A stretch of DNA of 26,446 bases from a virus. The stretch covers positions 1-26,446 of the IMG/VR virus record IMGVR_UViG_3300045136_000191; one strand, 5' to 3'. The position numbers were made by a program, and so were the translations under genes. This document shows, one piece after another, positions 13,267 through 20,003 of this stretch (the first letter of the stretch is position 1; every line of letters begins with the position of its first letter). The notes below the pieces were generated by a model, which made no database searches, was not told the DNA's origin, and saw only the letters and a program-made list of their open reading frames with translations.

Positions 13267-13782
13267 ATGGCAAAACGACGCGGAGCACGGCGCAGAGTGC
13301 AGCGATTTCAGATCGAATGGTACGGCGAGGAGTTCGTCGAGATTCTGCGCGAGCACGGGCCGGAGGCGCTGTTTGAGGCGGCGAAGGTGGTCGAGGACGA
13401 AGCGGTGCGGCGTGCGCCGGTGGGCAAGACGGGCAACCTGCGCAAGTCGAGTTATGTGGCCGTTGAGGGTAAAAGCACCTACGTGCGCCGGCGGTACTGG
13501 CGGCGTGAGCGCAAGGTGCGCAGCGGCGAGGCGGTGATTGCGTTCACGGCGCCGCACGCACATTTGATTGAGTCCGGGCGGCGGCGGGCCGGAAAGATTG
13601 CACCAAAGCGCAAACGGGCGCTTGTGATCGATGGGCAGTTTCGTTCTGCCAGCCGGTTCAGGCGCATGAGCGGCCGTCCCTTCCTGGGGCCTGCGCTGGA
13701 AGCCAGCCGGGAGAGCGTGCCGAGGGAGATCGCCAAAGTGTACGGGTCGTGGCTGGACAAGCTGCTGGGGGGGCGACCGTGA
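13267..13782 (+). CDS. HK97 gp10-like head-tail component
   Basis: The 171-residue basic protein matches the HK97-gp10_like family. An N-terminal helix (EEFVEILREHGPEALFEAAKVVEDEAVRRAP) leads to VGKTGNLRKSSYV, a beta region ending AVIAFTAPHAHLIESGRRRAG and the C-terminal GRPFLGPALEASRESVPREI. It acts in head completion or tail attachment. The first plus-strand gene after the reversed head module, it is the gene that normally follows the head-closure protein (here 6639-6998). The ATG has no Shine-Dalgarno and sits 6 nt after a -10 element. Confidence 0.88.
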   Translation: MAKRRGARRRVQRFQIEWYGEEFVEILREHGPEALFEAAKVVEDEAVRRAPVGKTGNLRKSSYVAVEGKSTYVRRRYWRRERKVRSGEAVIAFTAPHAHLIESGRRRAGKIAPKRKRALVIDGQFRSASRFRRMSGRPFLGPALEASRESVPREIAKVYGSWLDKLLGGRP

Positions 13783-14159
13783 TCGGGGCAATTGTCTATC
13801 AAGCGCTTGCCAGCAGCACAGCGGTGTCGGCGCTCGTGGGAACACGCATCTACCCGGAGATCGCACCGGATGAAGCCGATCTTCCGCTGATTGTGTACAC
13901 GGTGCGGGCGCAGGATGAGGTAGCCGGAAACGCACCAATGACACGCTGCACGGTGACGGCGAACTGCTATGCGGCAACGGATGTCGAGGCGGAGAGCGTC
14001 GGTGCGGCAGTGCGGGCGGTGCTGGATGGGTTCGATGGCAACGGTACGGGCGTTCAGGTTCGTCAGTTGTCGCTGTCGGATTATTCGGAAGTTCGTGACC
14101 CGGAGATGGCGCTGTGGGGTCGCCTGGCGTCATTTACGGGATGGATTGTGAAAGGATAG
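13779..14159 (+). CDS. Tail completion / terminator protein (DUF3168-like)
   Basis: From a GTG overlapping the previous stop (GTGA, 13779-13782) the product has 126 residues. It shows the pattern IYQALASSTAVSALVGTRIYPEIAPDEADLPLIVYTV, cysteine-containing beta strands, then DVEAESVGAAVRAVLDGF and a beta-rich end. This matches the tail terminator family that caps the tail tube and joins it to the head. The upstream gene ends in a G-run that can serve as ribosome binding site. Longer in-frame starts (13749) would overlap gp10 more deeply. Confidence 0.82.
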   Translation: MIGAIVYQALASSTAVSALVGTRIYPEIAPDEADLPLIVYTVRAQDEVAGNAPMTRCTVTANCYAATDVEAESVGAAVRAVLDGFDGNGTGVQVRQLSLSDYSEVRDPEMALWGRLASFTGWIVKG

Positions 14160-14169
14160 GAGAAGGAAC

Positions 14170-14772
14170 ATGGCTGTAACAGATATTCTGGTGACGCCTG
14201 CGACGATTTATCGGGCGCCGGTAGGAGAGCCATTGCCGGATGAGACAAGCATCGCTTATGGCATGCCCTGGGGTGGCAATTGGGTGAATTTGGGGTATAC
14301 CCTCGAACCCGTCAGTTTGAGTTATGAATCGGAAACGTTCAAGTTGATGGTAGAGCAACTGACTGCGCCGGTGCGCAGCGTGCGCCAGGAGGAGAGCGTC
14401 ACTATCGAAACGGTGTTGGCCGAAATCACGGGCAGCAATTTGGCGCTCGCCATGGATGGCACGATGACATCCACGCCAGCAGGCGTCAATCAGGTGGCGT
14501 ATGATCTGGTTGAGGCGGGCGGCAATGTGAGCATCAGAGAATATGCATGGGGATTTGAAGGCTACCGGCTGGCGTCGAACAATGCGAGGCTACCAGTGCG
14601 CATTTTCATATTTCGCGGCGTGGCAACCCTCAACGGTCAGCTCACGTTTGCTAAATCGTCGGGGGTTGGCATCCCACTGCGCATTGAAGCTCTGCCGGAC
14701 ACGTCTAAACCGGCAGGTAAACAGTTGCTTGTAATTCACAATGTGACATCATCTCCGACCAGCACAACATGA
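14170..14772 (+). CDS. Major tail tube protein
   Basis: The 200-residue product is in the major tail protein position, before the frameshifted chaperones. It is beta-rich: ATIYRAPVGEPLPDETSIAYG, WGGNWVNLGYTLEPVSLSYES, SNLALAMDGTMTS, EYAWGFEGYRLAS and GIPLRIEALPDTSKPAGKQL. AGGAGAAGGAA precedes the ATG. A clear paralogue forms the C-terminal part of the protein at 18367-19137. It polymerises around the tape measure to form the tail tube. The 4-nt overlap with the chaperone gene shows coupling. Confidence 0.88.
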   Translation: MAVTDILVTPATIYRAPVGEPLPDETSIAYGMPWGGNWVNLGYTLEPVSLSYESETFKLMVEQLTAPVRSVRQEESVTIETVLAEITGSNLALAMDGTMTSTPAGVNQVAYDLVEAGGNVSIREYAWGFEGYRLASNNARLPVRIFIFRGVATLNGQLTFAKSSGVGIPLRIEALPDTSKPAGKQLLVIHNVTSSPTSTT

Positions 14773-15176
14773 AAACCGTAACGATCACTTTGGGGGGCAA
14801 ACAATACGAAATCTCCGAGGCGCCTCTGCGAAAGAATGCCGCCTGGCGGTCCAGTTTCACGCGGTTGCTGACGGATGTGGGCGGGCTGATGGAGTCGGCA
14901 AGCAACGTCGAGTTGAACAATGTCGGCGATCTGATCGGAGTAGTGCGCCAGATTCAAGACGTTTTGTTGGCGGCGCCGGATCGGTTGACGGCGATGTTGT
15001 TTGACTATTCGCCGGTGTTGGCGGCAGACCGGGCGCGCATCGAGGCGGAGGTGTATGAAAGCGAGTTGATCGGCGCCTTCATGGAGGTTCTGAAGCTGGC
15101 CTACCCTTTCGGCGATTTGCTCGTGTTGGCGACTGGTTTGACGCCGAAAACCGGCGAATCGACGCTGAGGAACTGA
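14769..15176 (+). CDS. Tail assembly chaperone, short form (gpG-like)
   Basis: The 135-residue product lies between major tail protein and tape measure, the place of lambda gpG. It is mostly helical (FTRLLTDVGGLMESASNVE, IGVVRQIQDVLLAAPDRLTAML, EAEVYESELIGAFMEVLKLAYPF). A slippery heptamer at codons 112-114 allows a -1 shift into a second open frame, giving a longer fusion form. The short form ends soon after the slip site at 15174-15176. Chaperones of this type bind the tape measure during tail assembly and are absent from the virion. Confidence 0.88.
   Translation: MKTVTITLGGKQYEISEAPLRKNAAWRSSFTRLLTDVGGLMESASNVELNNVGDLIGVVRQIQDVLLAAPDRLTAMLFDYSPVLAADRARIEAEVYESELIGAFMEVLKLAYPFGDLLVLATGLTPKTGESTLRN
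15104..15110 (+). promoter_or_regulatory. -1 ribosomal frameshift heptamer
   Basis: C CCT TTC fits the X_XXY_YYZ slippery form exactly in the reading frame of the chaperone gene (15104 is the third base of a codon). Re-pairing gives CCC TTT, then reading continues as CGG at 15110 in the -1 frame, which is open for 89 more codons. Confidence 0.82.
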
Positions 15177-15379
15177 TTGCGGCGGAATATGGCGGCGCCG
15201 AGTGGATCGATGACGTAGCCGCTGCCGATTTGCTGCTGTCCTACGTGCGGCGTAAACGGTTCGAGGCAAAATTGATCGCTATCGAAATCGCCCAGCTATT
15301 TACCGTAGACGATATACAGCGAATGCAACGAGTCCCACCGGACGAGTTGTTAAAGATGATGGGGATCGATGGCAGTTAA
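15110..15379 (+). CDS. -1 frame extension of the tail chaperone (gpT-like part)
   Basis: This frame has no good start of its own and no stop between the slip site and 15377-15379. Joined to the first 114 residues of the chaperone it makes a fusion of about 203 residues. The added part begins RRFARVGDWFDAENRRID and continues with helices (AEELIAAEYGGAEWI, AAADLLLSYVRRKRFEAKL, FTVDDIQRMQRV, DELLKMMG). It ends inside the start of the tape measure gene (overlap 15369-15379), the usual gpG-gpGT/tape-measure arrangement. Sequence unlike typical intergenic DNA and exact framing support it. Confidence 0.85.
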   Translation, partial: RRFARVGDWFDAENRRIDAEELIAAEYGGAEWIDDVAAADLLLSYVRRKRFEAKLIAIEIAQLFTVDDIQRMQRVPPDELLKMMGIDGS

Positions 15380-17369
15380 ACTGGCCGACGTAGTCGCATA
15401 TCTGCGAACTGACGACAAAGAACTGAAAAGTGGCCTCGGTGCTGCGGATGCTGAGATAACCGGTTGGGCAGGCAAACTGTCTGGCGCTATTGGCAGTGCG
15501 GCGATTGGGATCGCGGCTGCCACAGGCGCGGCTGTCGTGGGAGCAACGATCGCCATAGGTAAGGCTGCCTGGGATATGGGGCAGGAATACGACGCAGCGC
15601 TCGATGCGATCATCAATGGCACGGGCGCCAGCGGCGAGGCGCTCGAAGCCATGGGAAGGAGCGTGCGCAACCTGAAAACGTCGGCAGCGGGTCTGGGCGT
15701 CAGCATGGAGCAGATCGGCGCAACTCTCGCCGAGGTGAACACCCGCACGGGGGCGACCGGCAGCGAGCTTGAAAAGCTGACCGGCGCCATTCTCCAGTTT
15801 TCCAGATTGACCGGAACCGACAGCGTGAAGAATGTCCAGTTGCTCACCAGAACGATGGGCGACTGGGGCGTGAGCATGGAGGACTCCGGGGATCTGCTTG
15901 ACATGATGTATGGCGCCGGGCAGGCGTTCGGCATTTCGGTCGATTCACTGGCCGGGAAACTGGTGCAGTTCGGCGCGCCGCTCAGGCAGATGGGGTTCAG
16001 TCTCGAAGAGTCGGCGGCCATGCTCGGCAAGTGGGAGAAGGAGGGCGTCAACACGGAACTTGTCATCGGCTCGTTGCGCATCGCCGCCGGGAAATTTGCG
16101 AAAGACAATATCCCATTGAGGGATGGCCTCAACGATACAATGGCGGCAATCAAGAACGCAGCCAGCGAGTCGGAGGCGCTTGCGATTGCGATGGCAACGT
16201 TCGGCGCCAAAGCCGGGCCGGATATGGCTGCGGCAATTCGGGAGGGGCGCTTTGAGCTGGACGGCGCAATTGAAGCATTGCGGGGCACGCAGGGAGGGCT
16301 GGCCGACGCCGCTGCGCGCACGATCGGCTTCCAGGAGTCGTGGGACATCGCCATGGCGAAGCTGGCCGACGCGCTGATTCCGCTTGGCTCGAAAATGGAA
16401 GAGCTTGGCGTCAAACTTATGCCGCTGCTCGTGGCGGCTATTGAAGCGGTGATCGCCGTAATCACGCCGCTGATCGGCTGGATCGTGGATGGAATCGATG
16501 CGCTGTTCGGCATGGCGGAGGCAAACGGTGAATTGACCGGCAGTTTCGGAGAGGTGGCTAACTCGCTCGGCGCTATCTTCGGGCCTGCGCTGGAGCGTGC
16601 GCAGCAACTGTTTGGTGTGGTCGGCGATGCGGTGCGCCAGTTTGTGGATCAGAACCTGAACTATTTCAGCGGCTGGATTGCGCAGAATATGCCGCGCATT
16701 CAGGAGATTGTCAGCAACGTGCTGACGGCGATCACCGGCTTCTGGAACACGCACGGCGCGGCGATTGTGGCGACGGTGCAGCAGTATTTAGGCTGGATGA
16801 TGGATTTCTGGAGCCTCGTGTTTCGCACACTGCTCAACATTGTGCAGGTTTTCCTGCAAGTGCTGACCGGCGATTGGGAAGGCGCAGGGAAGACGCTACA
16901 AGCCATCGTGCAGGACTGGTGGACGACCCTGCGCCGCATTTTCAGCGATATGATCGCCTCGATTGTGGCGCTTTGGCGATCGGTTGATTGGGGCGGCATC
17001 GGGCGGGCGATTGTAGACGGCATTTGGAGCGGTCTGCGTGCGGCGTGGGATGGTTTGCAGTCATGGTTCAGCGACCGACTCCAGGAGTGGCGCAATATGC
17101 TGCCCTTCAGCGAGCCAAAAGACCCATCCTCGCCATTGCGAGGATTGGCCGACGCAGGAGAGGCGATTGTTGACCAGGTGCGCAGCGGCATCCAGCGCGC
17201 GGCGGATTTGTCGCTGCCTGATCTGCGCATGCCGCAGGTGGACGGTTTGACAGCGGGTGCGCCAATTTCGATTACGATCAACATTTCCGGCGTGCACGAT
17301 GCGCCGACGGCGGGTCTTGCCAGCAAAGACGGTGTGTTGTCCGCTCTGCGCGCGGCGGGGTATCGGTAG
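15369..17369 (+). CDS. Tape measure protein
   Basis: The 666-residue product sets tail length and later leaves the tube at infection. Residues 1-20 (MAVKLADVVAYLRTDDKELK) and the TP901-1-like region EYDAALDAIINGTGASGEALEAMGRSVRNL (about 76-105) are typical. Hydrophobic stretches occur at about 33-62 (GAIGSAAIGIAAATGAAVVG and on) and 352-372 (LLVAAIEAVIAVITPLIGWIV). The C-terminal third is rich in amphipathic, tryptophan-containing repeats (GDWEGAGKTLQAIVQDWW; DWGGIGRAIVDGIWSGLRAAW). At roughly 0.15 nm per residue this predicts a tail near 100 nm. The start codon overlaps the chaperone extension. Confidence 0.93.
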   Translation: MAVKLADVVAYLRTDDKELKSGLGAADAEITGWAGKLSGAIGSAAIGIAAATGAAVVGATIAIGKAAWDMGQEYDAALDAIINGTGASGEALEAMGRSVRNLKTSAAGLGVSMEQIGATLAEVNTRTGATGSELEKLTGAILQFSRLTGTDSVKNVQLLTRTMGDWGVSMEDSGDLLDMMYGAGQAFGISVDSLAGKLVQFGAPLRQMGFSLEESAAMLGKWEKEGVNTELVIGSLRIAAGKFAKDNIPLRDGLNDTMAAIKNAASESEALAIAMATFGAKAGPDMAAAIREGRFELDGAIEALRGTQGGLADAAARTIGFQESWDIAMAKLADALIPLGSKMEELGVKLMPLLVAAIEAVIAVITPLIGWIVDGIDALFGMAEANGELTGSFGEVANSLGAIFGPALERAQQLFGVVGDAVRQFVDQNLNYFSGWIAQNMPRIQEIVSNVLTAITGFWNTHGAAIVATVQQYLGWMMDFWSLVFRTLLNIVQVFLQVLTGDWEGAGKTLQAIVQDWWTTLRRIFSDMIASIVALWRSVDWGGIGRAIVDGIWSGLRAAWDGLQSWFSDRLQEWRNMLPFSEPKDPSSPLRGLADAGEAIVDQVRSGIQRAADLSLPDLRMPQVDGLTAGAPISITINISGVHDAPTAGLASKDGVLSALRAAGYR

Positions 17370-17377
17370 GTAGCGAT

Positions 17378-18367
17378 ATGATTCCACTTGGACAGATTAC
17401 GGGTGAGGTGCGCGACGTTCGAGAATGGACGTCGCAGATCGGAAGCACGGCGCCGACGATCAGCAACACAAAGGCGATGACAGGGGAGTATTCAGTAAGA
17501 TTTGCAGCAAACACAGCGTCGATCGGATTATCATTTCCATCTCAGAGCGGGTTGCGCTGTGGGACGTGGCTGAATCATGCCATGCCATCAGGGTCGTTTA
17601 CGGCACATTTGTTTCGATTGCGCATAGGCGTCACTGAAATTGTCCGGGTCCAGTGGGTCGGCAACGGTAATCTGCAATTGCTGATCAACGGTTCGGTCGT
17701 AGCAGAGATATCACCTCAAGCGACGGCAATTTCACAAACCAACACGTGGATTGCTTTGGGGCTAAGTTATATAGCCAATGAAACGGTGACGTTCTATGTC
17801 AACGGCCTGGCGCAGTTGAGATATGCTGCGCCCAATACGCCAATCAATGAGGCGTATATAGGCGGAGGTGTTTGGGGAAACTACGCCTACTTCGATGATT
17901 TCTACGTGGATGGCAACATCAGCGTAGATGAAGCGCCGCCGCCGGATCGATTTTTATTTAAGCTGGTGAATGATGTAGGAGCATCGTCGCAGTGGACGCC
18001 CGTTGGTGCGAGCAACAATTACCAGTGTGTGAATGATGCCGTGCCAAACAACGATACAAATTATGTGGTTGCGAATACGGCTAATCTGACCGATTTGTAC
18101 AAAACCACGAATGTCACGCTGCCGACGGACTACAAAGTATCGGCGGTGCTGCCGATTGCGCTGGCGCGTGCGATGGCGGCAGGCCCGACATTGCGGTTTG
18201 TGGCGAGTGATGGATCGAATACGACGATTAGGAATGAGCGTGCACCCGGTATGGCTTACACGTATCTTTGGGAATCGTTGAGCCAGGCGCCGGATGGCGG
18301 GGAGTGGACGGAGAGCAAAATCAACGCTACGCAGTTCGGCTATAGATCTGCTGGGATATTCAGCTAA
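17378..18367 (+). CDS. Tail-tip protein with LamG-like fold
   Basis: The 329-residue product follows the tape measure. Residues about 30-185 have the beta pattern of a laminin-G/concanavalin jelly roll: EYSVRFAANTASIGLSFPS, VTEIVRVQWVGNGNLQLLINGSVV, NTWIALGLSYIANETVTFYVNGLA and a closing YFDDFYVDG. Residues 190-329 form a second domain (WTPVGASNNYQCVNDAVPNN, TLRFVASDGSNTTIRNERAP) typical of phage surface proteins. It probably binds carbohydrate on the host or decorates the tail tip. It shares one base with the next gene (TAATG). No enzymatic motif is seen. Confidence 0.72.
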   Translation: MIPLGQITGEVRDVREWTSQIGSTAPTISNTKAMTGEYSVRFAANTASIGLSFPSQSGLRCGTWLNHAMPSGSFTAHLFRLRIGVTEIVRVQWVGNGNLQLLINGSVVAEISPQATAISQTNTWIALGLSYIANETVTFYVNGLAQLRYAAPNTPINEAYIGGGVWGNYAYFDDFYVDGNISVDEAPPPDRFLFKLVNDVGASSQWTPVGASNNYQCVNDAVPNNDTNYVVANTANLTDLYKTTNVTLPTDYKVSAVLPIALARAMAAGPTLRFVASDGSNTTIRNERAPGMAYTYLWESLSQAPDGGEWTESKINATQFGYRSAGIFS

Positions 18368-19137
18368 TGTCGATACGCGTAACGCAGGCCGGGGCGCTGG
18401 TGCGTCTGGTGGCCAATCGGAAGCTCATGGTCACGCAGGCGGGCGTGCTGGTGCGCGTCAGCCTGGTGCAGATTCGGGTGACGCAGGTGGGCGTGCTGGT
18501 GCGCGTCAGCCTGGTGCAGATTCGGGTGACGCAGGCGGGCGTGCTGGTGCGCTGCGCGCCAAAACTACCAACGCCGACCGAAAAAAGCTTGCTGATAACG
18601 GCTGCCACGCTCTACCGGGCGCCGCTTGGGGAGCCGGTGCCGGACGAGAATATTGGGTATGGCGAGGCGTGGGGCGGCAACTGGGTGCAACTGGGATATA
18701 CGCTGGAGCCGCTGCGCTTCTCGCTGGAGAGTGACCTGGTGCGGGTGCGAGTGGAGCAACTGCTGTCGGCGGTGCGCATTTTCCGCAGACAGGAAGGGCT
18801 TGTCATCCGCACGACGTTGGCGGAACTGACCAGCGACAATCTGGCGCTGGCGCTCGACGGTGCAATCACGGTCTTCGACAATTGTCAGATCATCGAAGCG
18901 GGCGGCGATTTCGTTATGCGTGAGTGGTCGTGGGGCTTTGAGGGCTATCGATTGAATAGCCGGGGCGATAAAGTGGCCGTGCGCGTTTTCGTGCATCGGG
19001 GAGTGGCGGTGCTGGATCAAACAATCACAATGGGCAGGGCGACGGCGACGGGCATACCGCTGCGCATTGAGGCGATTGCCGACATCACCAGGCCGCCGGG
19101 CAAACAGTTGATGGAAAGTCACATCGTAAGGACATAA
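18367..19137 (+). CDS. Repeat domain fused to a major-tail-protein paralogue
   Basis: Residues 1-68 hold short beta repeats of 16 residues (VTQAGVLVRVSLVQIR) with nearly identical DNA copies. Residues about 74-256 are clearly paralogous to the tail tube protein at 14170-14772, sharing ATLYRAPLGEPVPDE, WGGNWVQLGYTLEPL, NLALALDGAIT, WSWGFEGYR, GIPLRIEAI and PPGKQL; about half the residues match by eye. It may form a ring continuing the tube toward the tip, with the repeats projecting outward. The codons for FVMREWSWGFEGYR (18909-18951) are copied in antisense at 2488-2530. The gene is linked to both neighbours by TAATG overlaps. Confidence 0.82.
   Translation: MSIRVTQAGALVRLVANRKLMVTQAGVLVRVSLVQIRVTQVGVLVRVSLVQIRVTQAGVLVRCAPKLPTPTEKSLLITAATLYRAPLGEPVPDENIGYGEAWGGNWVQLGYTLEPLRFSLESDLVRVRVEQLLSAVRIFRRQEGLVIRTTLAELTSDNLALALDGAITVFDNCQIIEAGGDFVMREWSWGFEGYRLNSRGDKVAVRVFVHRGVAVLDQTITMGRATATGIPLRIEAIADITRPPGKQLMESHIVRT
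18430..18556 (+). repeat. In-frame 48-bp direct repeats
   Basis: Two full units (18430-18477 and 18478-18525) and a partial third (18526-18556) differ at only a few positions. A diverged unit starts at 18379. Each full unit encodes VTQ[AV]GVLVRVSLVQIR. The repeat number could vary between strains. Confidence 0.9.
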
Positions 19138-20003
19138 TGGCATACATCTACACCACTTTCGGCGAAATCACGTTGCCGATTTACAACCGGGAAAGCGATC
19201 TATCACCAGCGCCGGCAATGACCCGCTTTGTGCAGACGGCAAACGGGGTTTTTGATGCAGATGGCAACGGGCGCTCGCTGCGCAGGTATCCACACATGCT
19301 GACGATTGACGCCGTTGTCAGTGAGAACACACCGACCGCGCAACGCGCGGCAATTGATGCGCTGCGCGCGGCCGTAGGTACGCGCGCGCTGTTGACGCGC
19401 AAAGCGGATAGCGATGGCGCTGAACATGTAGCGTCGTGCCGATTGATTCAGATGACGCAGATGCGCAGCTACGGCCAGCGCGGCTATCAGCCGGTTCGTT
19501 TGCAGTTTGCGCAGCTCACGCCGTGGCGAGCAACGCTGCCGACGACGTATGTGTTTCAGGTGCCACAATCGCTTAGTCCAGTTGAAGTGACAGGTACAAT
19601 CATCAACAGCGGCAATTTGCCGGTGACGGCGGTCACGATGCGGATTGACATCGGAATGGGCATGGAATATGGTGGGTTCATTTCCAACCCGCGATGGTCA
19701 AACGCGACACACGATATCAAAATAGATGGTGTCACGTTTGACAGTGTTTTTCCGTTTTTTGTGATCGTCGATGGCGAGACATACAGTGTGATGTATGAGC
19801 GTCCGTCGCGTCCTCCAGACGTACCGACGTATCGCATCAGTTATCGCAACTATCTGAAAATAAACGCCGGCCATGCGATTGATTCCTGGTTCCGGCTGGA
19901 ACCGGGCAGCCAGACGATGACGTTAAGCGCGTCTTTGGCGCACGCCTATGGGACAAATCATTCGGTGACGTGGACAGTGTCTTTTTATGCGGAGTACGCA
20001 TGA
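19137..20003 (+). CDS. Distal tail (Dit-like) protein
   Basis: The 288-residue product occupies the Dit position, between tube-like and hub-like proteins. Residues 1-120 resemble the N-terminal ring domain: MAYIYTTFGEITLPIYNRES, FDADGNGRSLRRYPHMLTIDAVV, a helix AQRAAIDALRAAVGTRALL and ARVRLQF-like YQPVRLQFAQLTPWRA. The C-terminal half is beta-rich with a hydrophobic loop (DSVFPFFVIVDGETYSVMYER) and ends in strands (TMTLSASLAHAYGT). Dit hexamers join the tube to the receptor-binding hub. It overlaps the next gene by 4 nt (ATGA). Confidence 0.7.
   Translation: MAYIYTTFGEITLPIYNRESDLSPAPAMTRFVQTANGVFDADGNGRSLRRYPHMLTIDAVVSENTPTAQRAAIDALRAAVGTRALLTRKADSDGAEHVASCRLIQMTQMRSYGQRGYQPVRLQFAQLTPWRATLPTTYVFQVPQSLSPVEVTGTIINSGNLPVTAVTMRIDIGMGMEYGGFISNPRWSNATHDIKIDGVTFDSVFPFFVIVDGETYSVMYERPSRPPDVPTYRISYRNYLKINAGHAIDSWFRLEPGSQTMTLSASLAHAYGTNHSVTWTVSFYAEYA

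Noticed and set aside
13222-14133. Minus-strand frame opposite the gp10 and tail terminator genes
   Set aside because: The composition is typical of antisense noise, and both plus-strand genes match families.
15350-16513. Long minus-strand open frame opposite the tape measure gene
   Set aside because: It is serine/proline/alanine-rich and of low complexity, as expected for the complement of a GC-rich tape measure gene.
18379-18556. CRISPR or regulatory iterons
   Set aside because: The 48-bp units are directly adjacent without spacers and are in frame within a coding gene, so they are protein repeats.
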